Shown piece after piece: positions 1 to 8,328 of a DNA stretch of 48,871 bases (within the stretch, counting starts at the first letter, position 1; every line of letters starts with the position of its first letter). The translations under genes and the position numbers were made by a program. The stretch is from Geothrix sp. (lineage in GTDB: Bacteria; Acidobacteriota; Holophagae; Holophagales; Holophagaceae): the NCBI GenBank assembly GCA_030824075.1, contig JAVBYJ010000008.1, forward strand, positions 1-48,871, in the 5' to 3' direction. The notes under the pieces were generated by a model that was not told the DNA's origin, did not search any database, and was given only the letters and a program-made list of their open reading frames with translations.

Positions 1-84
1 GGGGATTCATGGGGCCAGGGTAGCGCGGCTCCTGTGACCTGGGACATGCCAGGATCCAGACAGAATGGAATGTCGAGGATGACC

Positions 85-1344
85 ATGAACCTGACCGAGT
101 ATCTGGCCGCTGAATGGAAACCCGCGCTGGGATGTACGGAACCCGCCGCCGTGGCCTACGCCGCCTGCCTGGCCGCCGGGCAGGGGCAGGGGGCGCCCCG
201 GATGATCCGGCTGGTGCTGGACGCCCGGACCTACAAGAACTGCCACGCGGTGGGCATCCCCAACAGCGGGCAGAGGACCGGCGTGCTCTGGGCCATGGCA
301 CTCGGGGCCCTGCTACCGGATTCTTCCCTGGGTCTGCAGATCTTCGAGGGGGTGACGCCGGAAGCGCTGGTGCGGGCGGCCCGCCTGGTGGACAGCGGGG
401 CGGTCCATGTGGAGGTGGATGCGGCGCGAACGGAGCTGTACATCGATTGCACGGTGGGCTGCGAGGGGGGCGTGGGCCGGGCGGTACTGGAACAGGAGCA
501 CACCCGGCTGGTGCGCCTTGAGTCTGATGGCATTCCCGTAGCCCTCACGCAGGCCGCCTCCGGTGCCGAAGGGGTCGACGGGGTGCGGGAGCGGGTGGGA
601 ACGCTGCCTCTGGCGGAACTGGTCACTCTGGCGGGTACGGCGACCGAGGCCGACCGTGGGCGGCTGCGCGAGGGCATGGCGCTGAACCTGGCCATGGCTG
701 AACACTGCGTGGGCCATCTGCCGAAGGGTTTCGTGGCCGCGGCGGGCGTCGAACCCTGGCTGCGCATTCCCCGCCTGGTGAGCGCTGGGGTGCTGGGCCG
801 CATGTCGGGGGAACCCCTCACGGTGATGTCGCTGGCGGGCTCTGGCAACAAGGGCATCACGGTGTCCGTGGCCATGGGCCTGTGGGGGCGTCACCAGGGA
901 CATCCCGAGGCGCGCATCGAGGAGGCCCTGGCCCTGGCCTGCCTGCTCACCACGGCGACCACCCATCGCCTGGGCACGTTGTCTGCGATCTGCGGGGCCT
1001 CGAACGCGGCGGGCATCGGCATCGCGGTGGGACTGGTCCACCTGGGCGGTGGCGGACTGGCTCAGATGGACCTGGCGATCCACAACATGGTGGGCAACCT
1101 GGCGGGGCTGATCTGCGATGGCGCCAAGATCGGCTGTGCCATGAAGGCCATGACCGGCGTGGAGGCCGCCTTCCGTTCCGCCACCTTGGCTTTGGCGGGG
1201 TTCGGCATTCCGGAAACGGATGGCATCGTCGGTACCGACGGCGCAGCCTCCCTGGCCAACCTGGGACGCCTGGCCCAGTTGGGTATGGCGGGCGTGGATA
1301 CGGAGATCCTCGACATCATGCAGGCGAAGCTGAAGCGCGGCTGA
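85..1344 (+). CDS. cyuA: L-cysteine desulfidase / UPF0597 (CyuA/YhaM) family protein
   Basis: About 419 residues, the usual length for the CyuA/YhaM (UPF0597, serine-dehydratase alpha-like) family. Members bind a [4Fe-4S] cluster and break L-cysteine into pyruvate, sulfide and ammonia in the cytoplasm. Visible family signatures are GCTEP near the N-terminus, GSGNKG in the middle, CGASNAAG and ICDGAKIGCAMK near the C-terminus; the cysteines in these motifs are the likely cluster ligands. I chose ATG 85 because GAGG at 74-77 sits seven bases upstream; in-frame starts at 34, 46, 70 and 79 lack such a site. It stands alone. Its stop codon abuts the stop of the convergent permease gene (TGATCA, 1342-1347). 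Substrate is inferred from family; some members act on other thiol or serine-like substrates. Confidence 0.85.
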   Translation: MNLTEYLAAEWKPALGCTEPAAVAYAACLAAGQGQGAPRMIRLVLDARTYKNCHAVGIPNSGQRTGVLWAMALGALLPDSSLGLQIFEGVTPEALVRAARLVDSGAVHVEVDAARTELYIDCTVGCEGGVGRAVLEQEHTRLVRLESDGIPVALTQAASGAEGVDGVRERVGTLPLAELVTLAGTATEADRGRLREGMALNLAMAEHCVGHLPKGFVAAAGVEPWLRIPRLVSAGVLGRMSGEPLTVMSLAGSGNKGITVSVAMGLWGRHQGHPEARIEEALALACLLTTATTHRLGTLSAICGASNAAGIGIAVGLVHLGGGGLAQMDLAIHNMVGNLAGLICDGAKIGCAMKAMTGVEAAFRSATLALAGFGIPETDGIVGTDGAASLANLGRLAQLGMAGVDTEILDIMQAKLKRG

Positions 1345-2049
1345 TCAGCCCTGTGCGCGCGGCGCGGCGCCCCAGGCCAGCGCCAGCACCACGGCCAGGG
1401 CGGCCCAGCCCAGGGGCGAGGGATCCGACGCGAAGCGGGGCAGCTCTTCGGCCAGCAGGCGCCCCAGGCTGTCGTGGCCGGGGCCCAGGCCAAGCCCCAG
1501 GGCCGACAGGGTGGCTTCGCCCCACAGGGCGGCGAGCCAGGCGCTGGGGAAGAGGGCGGCGGCCTGCTGCCAACCCCAGGGCGCCCAGCGCCGGAGGGTC
1601 GAGGGGATCGTCGCCCCCAGGACCCGCTCGGCAGCCCAGGCTGGAGAGCGGCGGAAGGTTTCCAGGTGTGTGCGGAGGGCGGGTTCCAGGTGCGTGGAGG
1701 TCATGGCGCCGAGCAACAGCCCGAGCGGGGCGGCGGCAAGACCGCCCGAGGCCGCGGCCAGGGGCAACAGGAACAGCAGAGGCGGCAGGCTGCGCAGGGC
1801 CGAGAGCCCGCCGCGCAGTCGGCGGCCCCGCCAGGCGAGCAGCAGGGCAAGGATCAGAGCCAGCAGGGCGCAGGCACTGGCGAAGCCGAGACTCCGGGCC
1901 GTGGCGAGGGCCAGGCGCAGCAGGGCGTCCCGTCCCAGATCGTCGGTGCCCAGGGGATGGCGGAGGGTGGCGGTCAGCCCGCCCCGGAAAGGGTCCAGGG
2001 CCAGGTCGGGCAGGAGCAGGGCCGCCAGGAAGAGGAGGCGCCCCTTCAT
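1345..2049 (-). CDS. short DppC/OppC-type ABC transporter permease
   Basis: A 234-residue membrane protein with the hallmark HPLGTDDLGRD of DppC/OppC permeases at about residues 30-40, followed by several hydrophobic segments. Typical family members are near 300 residues; this one lacks most of the N-terminal OppC_N region and starts almost directly at the hallmark motif. ATG 2049 overlaps the stop of the upstream permease as ATGA, so the two are translationally coupled. It would form half of the membrane channel of a peptide or nickel-type importer. No ATPase gene accompanies it here. Family call is firm; substrate and activity are unknown. Confidence 0.75.
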   Translation of the reverse strand: MKGRLLFLAALLLPDLALDPFRGGLTATLRHPLGTDDLGRDALLRLALATARSLGFASACALLALILALLLAWRGRRLRGGLSALRSLPPLLFLLPLAAASGGLAAAPLGLLLGAMTSTHLEPALRTHLETFRRSPAWAAERVLGATIPSTLRRWAPWGWQQAAALFPSAWLAALWGEATLSALGLGLGPGHDSLGRLLAEELPRFASDPSPLGWAALAVVLALAWGAAPRAQG

Positions 2050-2690
2050 GCATCCTCCCGTTCCAGGGGCCGGGACAGCCCCCAGAGGAGGGCCAGGGCC
2101 AGGATCCAGGTGGCCAGCCCGAGCCGGTCCCGGCCCGCCACGCGGAGCATCCAATCGCTGCCCAGACCGGCGACGCCGAGCATCCGTTCCAACACCAGGG
2201 TGGCCGTGAGCCAGAGGGGCAGGCGGGCGGCGAGCCAGCGGCCCCAGAGACGGAGGAGCACGATCCGGCGCACGCGGCGAACCGCTGCGGAGCCCCAGGC
2301 CGCCGGGAAAGGGGACTCACTCCGCTGGGCCTGACTCAACCAGCGGACCTCGCCCGGAAGCGCCGCCGCCAGGAAGGCCAGCAGCCACCCCTCCATTCCC
2401 GGCGGGCCCCAGGCCCCAGGCCACAGGGCCAGGAGCAGCCCGGCCCACAGCAGGTCGGGCGGGGCTTCCAGCAGGGCGAGGGAACGCCGGGTGGCCAGCC
2501 GGGGGCCACCCACCCAGGCCGCGAGGGGCGCCAGCACTGCCATGGCGCCCAGGGCCAGGGCCGCGGGGCCCAGTGCCTGCCAGGGAAAGGCCAGAGGCGG
2601 AGTGACGCCCTTCCAGACCGAGCCCGGCAGGTGAAGGGCCAGACCCAGGCCCAGGGCCCAGATCAGCGCGCCCTGGAGGTAGGGACGCAC
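2046..2690 (-). CDS. short DppB/OppB-type ABC transporter permease
   Basis: A 214-residue, leucine- and tryptophan-rich membrane protein. The C-terminal part, with LGVAGLGSDWMLRVAGRDRL, matches the end of DppB/OppB permeases (ERMLGVAGLG... then an R-D pair). Normal DppB proteins are about 310-330 residues, so the N-terminal and periplasmic parts are strongly reduced. GTG 2690 is preceded by GGGAGGT at about nine bases, a good ribosome site. It lies 23 bases downstream of the binding-protein gene and overlaps the next permease. Likely partner of the 1345-2049 permease; substrate unknown. Confidence 0.65.
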   Translation of the reverse strand: MRPYLQGALIWALGLGLALHLPGSVWKGVTPPLAFPWQALGPAALALGAMAVLAPLAAWVGGPRLATRRSLALLEAPPDLLWAGLLLALWPGAWGPPGMEGWLLAFLAAALPGEVRWLSQAQRSESPFPAAWGSAAVRRVRRIVLLRLWGRWLAARLPLWLTATLVLERMLGVAGLGSDWMLRVAGRDRLGLATWILALALLWGLSRPLEREDA

Positions 2691-2713
2691 GGGATTCTAA
2701 CCTCCCGCCACGG

Positions 2714-4084
2714 TCAGCGGCTCCAGCGCCAACCGGCGGCCCCGGGGGTGGTCAGATACAGGCCCATGGGACTGGGTTCCACCTGGAGGCGCTTGTCCAC
2801 CCAAATGACGCTCTGGTAGTCGAGGAGGGGCAGGGCTGCGGGATTCTTCGCCCAGAGGGACTGCAGCTCGTTCCAGCCGAACTCCCCTGGCTGCTGTATC
2901 CGGCTGGTCAACTCCGCCAGCCGCGGATGGTGCCAGCCGGTGAAGTTCATGGGGCCGTTGGGTTCGAGGTATTCCAGGACGGCCCAGGGGTGCGGTTCGA
3001 AGACCACCATGGAACAGGCCAATTCGAAGTCGCCCTTCTGAAGGCGATCCACCAGCAGGCCCTGTTCGAGGGGGGTCAACTGAAGGTCGAAGCCGTCCTT
3101 GCGGGCCCTTTCCCGCAGGGCCATAAGCAGTTTTTCGACGGATTCCTCCCCGGCGACGTACAACAGCCTCAGGGGCCCGGGCCCCTTCAACGGCTCAGCG
3201 CCCGAATCGATGGTCTGGGTCTCGAAGCCGAGGGTTCCGGGCCACAGCCCACGGCTGGGGCGGGCGTTCTGAGCCAGGAGCTGGGGCGGGAAGGCATCCT
3301 TCCGCCACCGCTCCAGCAGGCGCAGGGGACCCACTCCCCGGTGGCTCCAGACCACCAGCTGGGCGTGCATGGGCTGGACCAAGAGGCGATGCGTGGGGGA
3401 CACCTCGGCCTGGCGCCGGATGGGGGGCGCGCCGAGGGTGAGCCACCCTTTCTGGAGGGCCACCAGGATGCTGCCCGGGTCCGGCATGAGGCGGAAGCGC
3501 AGCCCATCTATGCGGGGTTTGAGGAAGTGCTCCCGGCGGTCAAAGCACCAGGCCCCGGGTTCTTTTCTGAAGCTGAAGGGGCCGGACCCCCGTTCGGGGT
3601 GCCCTTTCTGGGTGATGGGTACGCGGGCCAATTCCATCAGCAGCCGCCCCTGGGGTTTGGGCGACCGGATCCAGGGCCTTCCGGCCTCGATCCCCACCAC
3701 TGCGCCTTCCAGAATGGCGCGCTTGGTGGGGCTGGCCTTGGGATCGCGCCGGAGCTCCTGGATCGTCCAAACCACGTCTTCGGCACCAACGGGGCTGCCG
3801 TCCGTGAAACGAACGTCGGAGCGGAGGGTGAAGCTGAGGGAGCCGTCCTTCTGGGTTTTCCAGCTGGTCGCCAGACGCGGCACCACGCGGCCGTTGGCCC
3901 CGAGGCCCACCAGGGCATCCCCCGCGAGAGATTGAAGGATCCACTGCTCGTAGCTGTCGCCACGGATGAAGTCGAGGGGGCCGGGGTCCCGCGAGAGCGA
4001 TTCCTCCACGACCTGGGCGACGAGAGGGGGTGGGGCCAGGGCGGGTGCGAGTACCAGGCAAAGGGCCAGTAGCAGGTTGCGCAT
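2714..4084 (-). CDS. extracellular solute-binding protein, family 5 (peptide/nickel type)
   Basis: About 456 residues. The N-terminus (MRNLLLALCLVLAPALAPPP...) is a signal peptide, so the protein is exported to the periplasm. The body shows the family-5 pattern: a DALVGLGANGRVVPRLATSW stretch, then TLRSDVRFTDGSP and EDVVWTIQEL, typical of the DppA/OppA/NikA fold. It is slightly shorter than usual (about 500-540). First gene of a three-gene importer operon with the two short permeases. I place the start at ATG 4084, where the signal peptide begins; the open frame continues upstream to 5425 only as an antisense shadow of the exporter gene. No strong ribosome site is visible at 4084, so start certainty is moderate. 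Confidence 0.8.
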   Translation of the reverse strand: MRNLLLALCLVLAPALAPPPLVAQVVEESLSRDPGPLDFIRGDSYEQWILQSLAGDALVGLGANGRVVPRLATSWKTQKDGSLSFTLRSDVRFTDGSPVGAEDVVWTIQELRRDPKASPTKRAILEGAVVGIEAGRPWIRSPKPQGRLLMELARVPITQKGHPERGSGPFSFRKEPGAWCFDRREHFLKPRIDGLRFRLMPDPGSILVALQKGWLTLGAPPIRRQAEVSPTHRLLVQPMHAQLVVWSHRGVGPLRLLERWRKDAFPPQLLAQNARPSRGLWPGTLGFETQTIDSGAEPLKGPGPLRLLYVAGEESVEKLLMALRERARKDGFDLQLTPLEQGLLVDRLQKGDFELACSMVVFEPHPWAVLEYLEPNGPMNFTGWHHPRLAELTSRIQQPGEFGWNELQSLWAKNPAALPLLDYQSVIWVDKRLQVEPSPMGLYLTTPGAAGWRWSR

Positions 4085-4195
4085 GATGGGTTCCGGGGTT
4101 TGCCTCCAGGATGCGACGAGAGGGCGGCTTAGGAAAGGCGCTTCCTGCTGCCAGGGCTGATAGGTGTTGCTACTCTGATTAAGGAGCGTGCCCAG

Positions 4196-5956
4196 GTGCC
4201 TGATCTTTCCAGTTCGAAGCTCTTCTGGTGGTGGCCCCTGATGGCGCGCCATCGGCGCACCCTCTACTGGGGTTTGGCGGCGACGGTCTGGTGCAGCGTG
4301 GCGGCTTCGGTGGTGCCCTACTGGTCGGGCCGGGCCGTGAATGCGCTGGAACATCGCGACTGGCATGGCTCGCGGGTCTTCCTGGCCTGGATGCTGGCCT
4401 TCACGGTGGTGGCGGGCATCGGCCGCTACCTCATGCGCAACACGCTCATCGGCCTCAGCCGGGAGGTGGAACGGGAACAGCGGGAATCGCTCTACAGCTT
4501 CCTGCTCACGCGCCCCTTCGCCTTTTATGAGCGGCAGCGGGTGGGCGATCTCATGTCCCGGCTGGGCGACGACGTCGGCACGGTTCGCATGGCCACGGGG
4601 CCCGGTCTCATGAGCTTCCTGCAGGTGCTCTCGATCCTGCCGGTGACGCTGGGGCTGATGTTCCACACCAGCTGGCGCCTCACCCTGGCCGTCATGCTGC
4701 CCTTCTCCTTCCTGGCGCTGGGGTTCTACATCATCGGGAAGTGGAGCCACATGGTGCAGCAGAAGCTGCAGCTGGCCTTCTCGGCCCTGTCCACCTACAG
4801 CCACGAGACCATCAGCGGCGAGCGGGTGGTGCAGGCCTTCGGGCTGGAGGAGGCCCGGGTCGCGCAGTTCGGAGCCCTCAGCTACCGCCACGCCTCGCTC
4901 AGCATGAAACAGTCGGTCATCTTCAGCGCCTACGCGCCGCTCGCGGCCCTCATCAGCGGCATATCGGCCCTGGTGCTGGTGGCCTACGGCGGCAGCCTGG
5001 TGCTGCAGGGCGTCCTGAACCTGGGGGACCTCACCGCCTTCACCGGCTTTCTGGTGGCCCTGGCCTGGCCCATCATGAGCCTGGGCTGGTCGGTGAACCT
5101 GTTCCAGCGGGCCAAAGCGGGCCAGGATCGGCTGGACCAGCTGCTCCACAGCCCCGAACGGTCCCTGCCCGCCGCAGAGCCCATCGCCCTGCCAGAAGCT
5201 CCGACCGCCCTGGCCCTGGAAGGCGTGAGCCACCGCTTCGAGACCGGGCGGGGGCTCGGCCCCGTGGACCTGGCGCTGGCGCCCGGTGACAGTTTGGCGG
5301 TGGTGGGTGGCATCGGATCCGGGAAGACGCTGCTGCTGCATGTGCTGGCGGGTCTCCGTGAACCTCAGGCGGGGCGGATGCTCGTGGATGGTGAAGAACT
5401 CTCTGACGCCACCCTCCGCCGCCACTGGGCGGGCCTGGGCTGGGTGCCCCAGGATGCCTTTCTCTTTTCGGACACCCTGCGGGTGAACCTGGCGATGGGG
5501 CGACCCGAGGCCACGGAGGAGGACCTCTGGGAAATCGCCCGGGTGGTGGCCATGGACGAGCTGATCCGCCGTCTGCCTGATGGGCTGGACACGGTGGTGG
5601 GCGAGCGGGGCGTCATCCTGAGCGGCGGTGAGCGTCAGCGCGCGGCGCTGGCCCGTGCCCTGCTGCGCCGTCCGCGCCTGCTGCTGCTGGATGATGCCCT
5701 GTCTGCCGTGGACGCCGAGACCGAAAGCCGCATCCTCGAGAATCTGCGAGCCTTCCTGGGCACCTCAACCCTGGTGCTGGCGACCCATCGCGTCTTCGTG
5801 GCCGAGACCTGCGCCCGGGTGCTGGTGCTGGAAGAGGGCCGGATGATTCAACTGGACACGCCCGAGGCCCTGGCCGTCCAACCCGGTCTGTTCGCGCGGC
5901 TCAAGCGCCTGCAGAGCCTAGAGCGGGAGTTGGTGAAGGAGGCCCCGCTCCGTTGA
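4196..5956 (+). CDS. ABC exporter half-transporter, MdlA/YheI-like (fused permease and ATPase)
   Basis: 586 residues: an ABC_membrane type-1 exporter domain with six expected membrane spans (about 1-300), then a nucleotide-binding domain (about 335-586). Walker A GGIGSGKT is near residue 371, Q-loop VPQDAFLFSD near 420, signature LSGGERQ near 475, Walker B LLLLDDALSAVD near 495, H-loop ATHRVF near 525. The residue after the Walker B aspartate is Asp where the catalytic Glu normally sits. This is seen in one subunit of heterodimeric exporters such as MdlA or YheI/BmrC, so a partner is expected, yet none is adjacent. GTG 4196 has AAGGAG at 4181-4186, nine bases upstream. It is divergent from the binding-protein gene; cargo is unknown. 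Confidence 0.85.
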   Translation: MPDLSSSKLFWWWPLMARHRRTLYWGLAATVWCSVAASVVPYWSGRAVNALEHRDWHGSRVFLAWMLAFTVVAGIGRYLMRNTLIGLSREVEREQRESLYSFLLTRPFAFYERQRVGDLMSRLGDDVGTVRMATGPGLMSFLQVLSILPVTLGLMFHTSWRLTLAVMLPFSFLALGFYIIGKWSHMVQQKLQLAFSALSTYSHETISGERVVQAFGLEEARVAQFGALSYRHASLSMKQSVIFSAYAPLAALISGISALVLVAYGGSLVLQGVLNLGDLTAFTGFLVALAWPIMSLGWSVNLFQRAKAGQDRLDQLLHSPERSLPAAEPIALPEAPTALALEGVSHRFETGRGLGPVDLALAPGDSLAVVGGIGSGKTLLLHVLAGLREPQAGRMLVDGEELSDATLRRHWAGLGWVPQDAFLFSDTLRVNLAMGRPEATEEDLWEIARVVAMDELIRRLPDGLDTVVGERGVILSGGERQRAALARALLRRPRLLLLDDALSAVDAETESRILENLRAFLGTSTLVLATHRVFVAETCARVLVLEEGRMIQLDTPEALAVQPGLFARLKRLQSLERELVKEAPLR

Positions 5957-6208
5957 GAGCCCGCGTAGCGGGATCGAAACGGGAGGACGCGACTAGATGT
6001 CGCGTCCGTTCGCGGGAGAGGAGCTCCGTGTTGAGAGCCCGCGCAGCGGGATCGAAACGGGAGGACGAGACTAGATGTCGCGTCCGTTCGCGGGAGAGGA
6101 GCTCCGTGTTGAGAGCCCGCGCAGCGGGGTCGAAGCGGGAGGACGCGACCAGATGTCGCGTCCGTTCGCGGGAGAGGAGCTCCGCTGAGGGCCCGCAGAA
6201 CGGGAGGA
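5953..6208 (+). repeat. tandem 78-bp repeat, three copies plus a degenerate fourth
   Basis: Copies begin at 5953, 6031 and 6109, exactly 78 bases apart, each opening TTGAGAGCCCGCG. A shortened, diverged fourth copy runs from about 6185 to 6208. Within each unit there is a small CCCGC/GCGGG inverted repeat, then GGACGCGAC, a five-base loop and GTCGCGTCC. That nine-base stem is perfect in copies 1 and 3 and has one mismatch in copy 2. Each unit ends in a GGAGCTCC palindrome. The array fills the gap between the convergent exporter and pilB genes, and its first bases overlap the exporter stop codon. There is no T-tract, so it is not a standard intrinsic terminator. An open frame across it (95 codons) merely reflects 78 being divisible by three. 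Confidence 0.9.
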
Positions 6209-7840
6209 TCAGGTTCCTTCGCGGAAGGTCACCTTGTTGATCTCGGCAAAGGTGGTCACACCCAGGCGAACTTTTTCGATGGCGCTCTCGCGGAGGAATT
6301 GCATGCCGCCACGGCGGGCGGCGGCCTTCACCTCGCGCACGGGGGCGCGCTGGATGAGCAGTTCGCGAAGCTCGTCATTGAGGCCCATGAACTCGATGAT
6401 GGCCTGCCGGCCTCGGAAGCCCGTGCCGTGGCAATCCACGCAGCCCACGCGGTCGAACAGGGTGGCGCCGCGCAGCCAGGCCTCATCCACACCGTTCTCT
6501 TCCAGCTCCTGGGGGGTGGGTTTGGCGGCGGGGCGCTTGCACTTGGGGCAGAGCACGCGCACCAGGCGCTGAGCCAGGATGCAGTTGAGGGACGACACGA
6601 AGTTGTAGACCTCGACGCCCATGTGCTGGAAACGGCCCAACACGTCCAGCACGTTGTTCGCGTGGACGGTGGTGAAGACGAGATGGCCCGTGAGGGCCGA
6701 CTGGATGGCGATCTGGGCCGTTTCGGAATCGCGGATCTCGCCGACGAGGATCTTGTCCGGGTCGTGGCGCAGGATGGAGCGCAGGCCCAGGGCGAAGGTG
6801 AGCCCCTTCTTTTCGTTCACGGGGATCTGGGTGACGCCGTCCAGTTGGTACTCGACGGGATCCTCGATGGTGATGATCTTGTCCTCGGGGGACTTGATCT
6901 CGCTGATCACCGCATAGAGGGTGGTGGTCTTGCCGGAACCGGTGGGGCCCGTGACCAGGAACATCCCGTAGGGCTCGCGGGAGAAGCGGCGCAAGCGCTT
7001 CAGTTCGTGGTCGGAGAAGCCGAGGATCTCCAGCGTCAGCGCCTGGAACTCCTCCGTGAGGTTCTCCTTGTCGAGGATGCGGATCACCGCGTCCTCGCCA
7101 TGAATGGTGGGCATGATGCTCACGCGGAAGTCGATGGCCCGGCCGCGCACCTTGAGCTTGAAGCGACCATCCTGCGGCTTGCGCTTTTCAGCGATGTCCA
7201 GTTCGGACATGACCTTGACGCGGCTGATGATGGGCGACGCGAAGCGGCGGTCGATGGGGTCGGCCGCTGGGTAGAGGCTGCCATCGATGCGGTACTTGAT
7301 CTGGAAGCCGGTGGCCGTGGTCTCCAGGTGGATGTCCGAAGCGCGGCGCTGGAGGGCGTTGAAGATGGTCGTGTCCACCAGGCGGACGATGGGGGCCTCA
7401 TCCTTGTCGGTCAGGCGCTCCAGATCGAGCACCTCGTCGTCCAGATCCTCCTCGTGGAGCACCTGGATCTTGAGGGCCTCGCCGGCCTCGTCCATGACCT
7501 TCTGACCACTCTCGGACTTCTTGAGGACTTCCTGGATCTGGGCCTGGGGGGCGCTGGCGAACCGCAAAGGCCGCTTGAGCCTCATCCGCAGCATGTCCTG
7601 GGTGGGAATATCCAGGGGATCAGCCATGGCCAGCCAGAGGACGCCATCCCGTTCCTGCACCGGCACGAAGTGATGCTTGAGCATCAAATCGATGGGCAAG
7701 GCCTGAAAGAGTGCGAAATCCACGGGTTCGCGGGTGAGGTCGAGGGTGGGGTAGAGATCCCGCACGGGTCTGAAGTCGCCCAGGGTCTGGTCGCCGGGGG
7801 CGACGGCATCCGAAGGAACCGGGGGATTTGATGAGGACAT
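6209..7840 (-). CDS. pilB: type IV pilus assembly / type II secretion ATPase (PilB/GspE)
   Basis: 543 residues. An N-terminal GspE/PilB N-domain (about 40-125) is followed by the T2SSE hexameric ATPase. Walker A GPTGSGKTTTLY lies near residue 300, Asp box ITIEDPVEYQ and Walker B VGEIRDSETAQIA follow, with the His box TGHLVFTTVHAN. A zinc site CPKC...CVDC is seen near 435-475. The enzyme powers pilus or pseudopilus extension at the inner-membrane face. ATG 7840 has AGGA about seven bases upstream. The gene is isolated: no pilC, pilT or gspF is in the window, though a pilin-like gene and a PilR-like regulator lie near 30 kb. PilB and GspE cannot be told apart from sequence alone. Confidence 0.88.
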   Translation of the reverse strand: MSSSNPPVPSDAVAPGDQTLGDFRPVRDLYPTLDLTREPVDFALFQALPIDLMLKHHFVPVQERDGVLWLAMADPLDIPTQDMLRMRLKRPLRFASAPQAQIQEVLKKSESGQKVMDEAGEALKIQVLHEEDLDDEVLDLERLTDKDEAPIVRLVDTTIFNALQRRASDIHLETTATGFQIKYRIDGSLYPAADPIDRRFASPIISRVKVMSELDIAEKRKPQDGRFKLKVRGRAIDFRVSIMPTIHGEDAVIRILDKENLTEEFQALTLEILGFSDHELKRLRRFSREPYGMFLVTGPTGSGKTTTLYAVISEIKSPEDKIITIEDPVEYQLDGVTQIPVNEKKGLTFALGLRSILRHDPDKILVGEIRDSETAQIAIQSALTGHLVFTTVHANNVLDVLGRFQHMGVEVYNFVSSLNCILAQRLVRVLCPKCKRPAAKPTPQELEENGVDEAWLRGATLFDRVGCVDCHGTGFRGRQAIIEFMGLNDELRELLIQRAPVREVKAAARRGGMQFLRESAIEKVRLGVTTFAEINKVTFREGT

Positions 7841-7925
7841 GGAAGCATCCTAGCGGATTAGCCACTCGGCCGAGCGGCCAGAATCGGTCATGGGTCACAA
7901 AGGATGCAAGGGTTGGCTTCCAGCG

Positions 7926-7955
7926 TTGACCAAGGCAGGACCCGCACTCCACAAT
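7926..7955 (+). promoter_or_regulatory. possible sigma-70 promoter of the nuo operon
   Basis: TTGACC at 7926-7931 and CACAAT at 7950-7955 are separated by 18 bases. This would start transcription near 7962 and leave a leader of about 13 bases that contains the GGAGG site of nuoA. The -35 matches five of six consensus bases, the -10 only four. It lies in the 134-base divergent gap between pilB and nuoA. Weak on its own. Confidence 0.3.
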
Positions 7956-7974
7956 GACCTGTCCTGGAGGCTCC

Positions 7975-8328
7975 ATGCGTGGGTACGCGTCCATCCTGCT
8001 GCTGATACTGGTAGCAGTGGCCCTGCCGATCATCATCTGGAATTTATCGTGGCTCCTGCGCCCTAGTTGGCCCAGTGCCGCCAAGTACGCATCGTACGAA
8101 TGCGGCATCACCACCACCAGCGAGGCCCGCGAGAAATTCTCGGTGCGCTACTACCTGGTGGCCGTGATGTTCCTCGTGTTCGACGTGGAAACGGTGTTCC
8201 TGATGCCCTGGGCCATCCAGATGAAGGAACTGGCCCTCTTCGGTTTCATTGAACTTGGCCTGTTCCTCTTCCTGCTGCTGTTCGGGTACGGCTACATCTG
8301 GTCCAAGGGAGCCCTCACATGGGAATAA
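7975..8328 (+). CDS. nuoA: NADH-quinone oxidoreductase subunit A
   Basis: 117 residues with three hydrophobic spans and the NuoA pattern YECGI....[25 protein letters not shown], which forms part of the loop near the quinone tunnel; the acidic residues in FDVE are conserved. It is a membrane-arm subunit of complex I. ATG 7975 is chosen because GGAGG (7966-7970) lies just upstream; an in-frame ATG at 7954 would add seven residues and lies before that site. First gene of the run to nuoN; its last ten bases overlap nuoB. Confidence 0.93.
   Translation: MRGYASILLLILVAVALPIIIWNLSWLLRPSWPSAAKYASYECGITTTSEAREKFSVRYYLVAVMFLVFDVETVFLMPWAIQMKELALFGFIELGLFLFLLLFGYGYIWSKGALTWE

Noticed and set aside
882..2819. 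645-codon plus-strand open frame over cyuA and the permeases
   Set aside because: Overlaps well-supported genes in other frames and is composed of Gly/Arg/Pro/Gln-rich shadow sequence.
4085..4195. Promoter pair in the gap between the binding-protein gene and exporter gene
   Set aside because: No -35/-10 pair with acceptable spacing could be read on either strand.
5953..6240. 95-codon open frame and possible CRISPR array in the 78-bp repeats
   Set aside because: Repeats are head-to-tail and nearly identical over their full length, with no variable spacers. The frame stays open only because 78 is a multiple of three.
6299..7831. 510-codon plus-strand frame opposite pilB
   Set aside because: Shadow of pilB; the minus-strand product has all Walker and zinc motifs.
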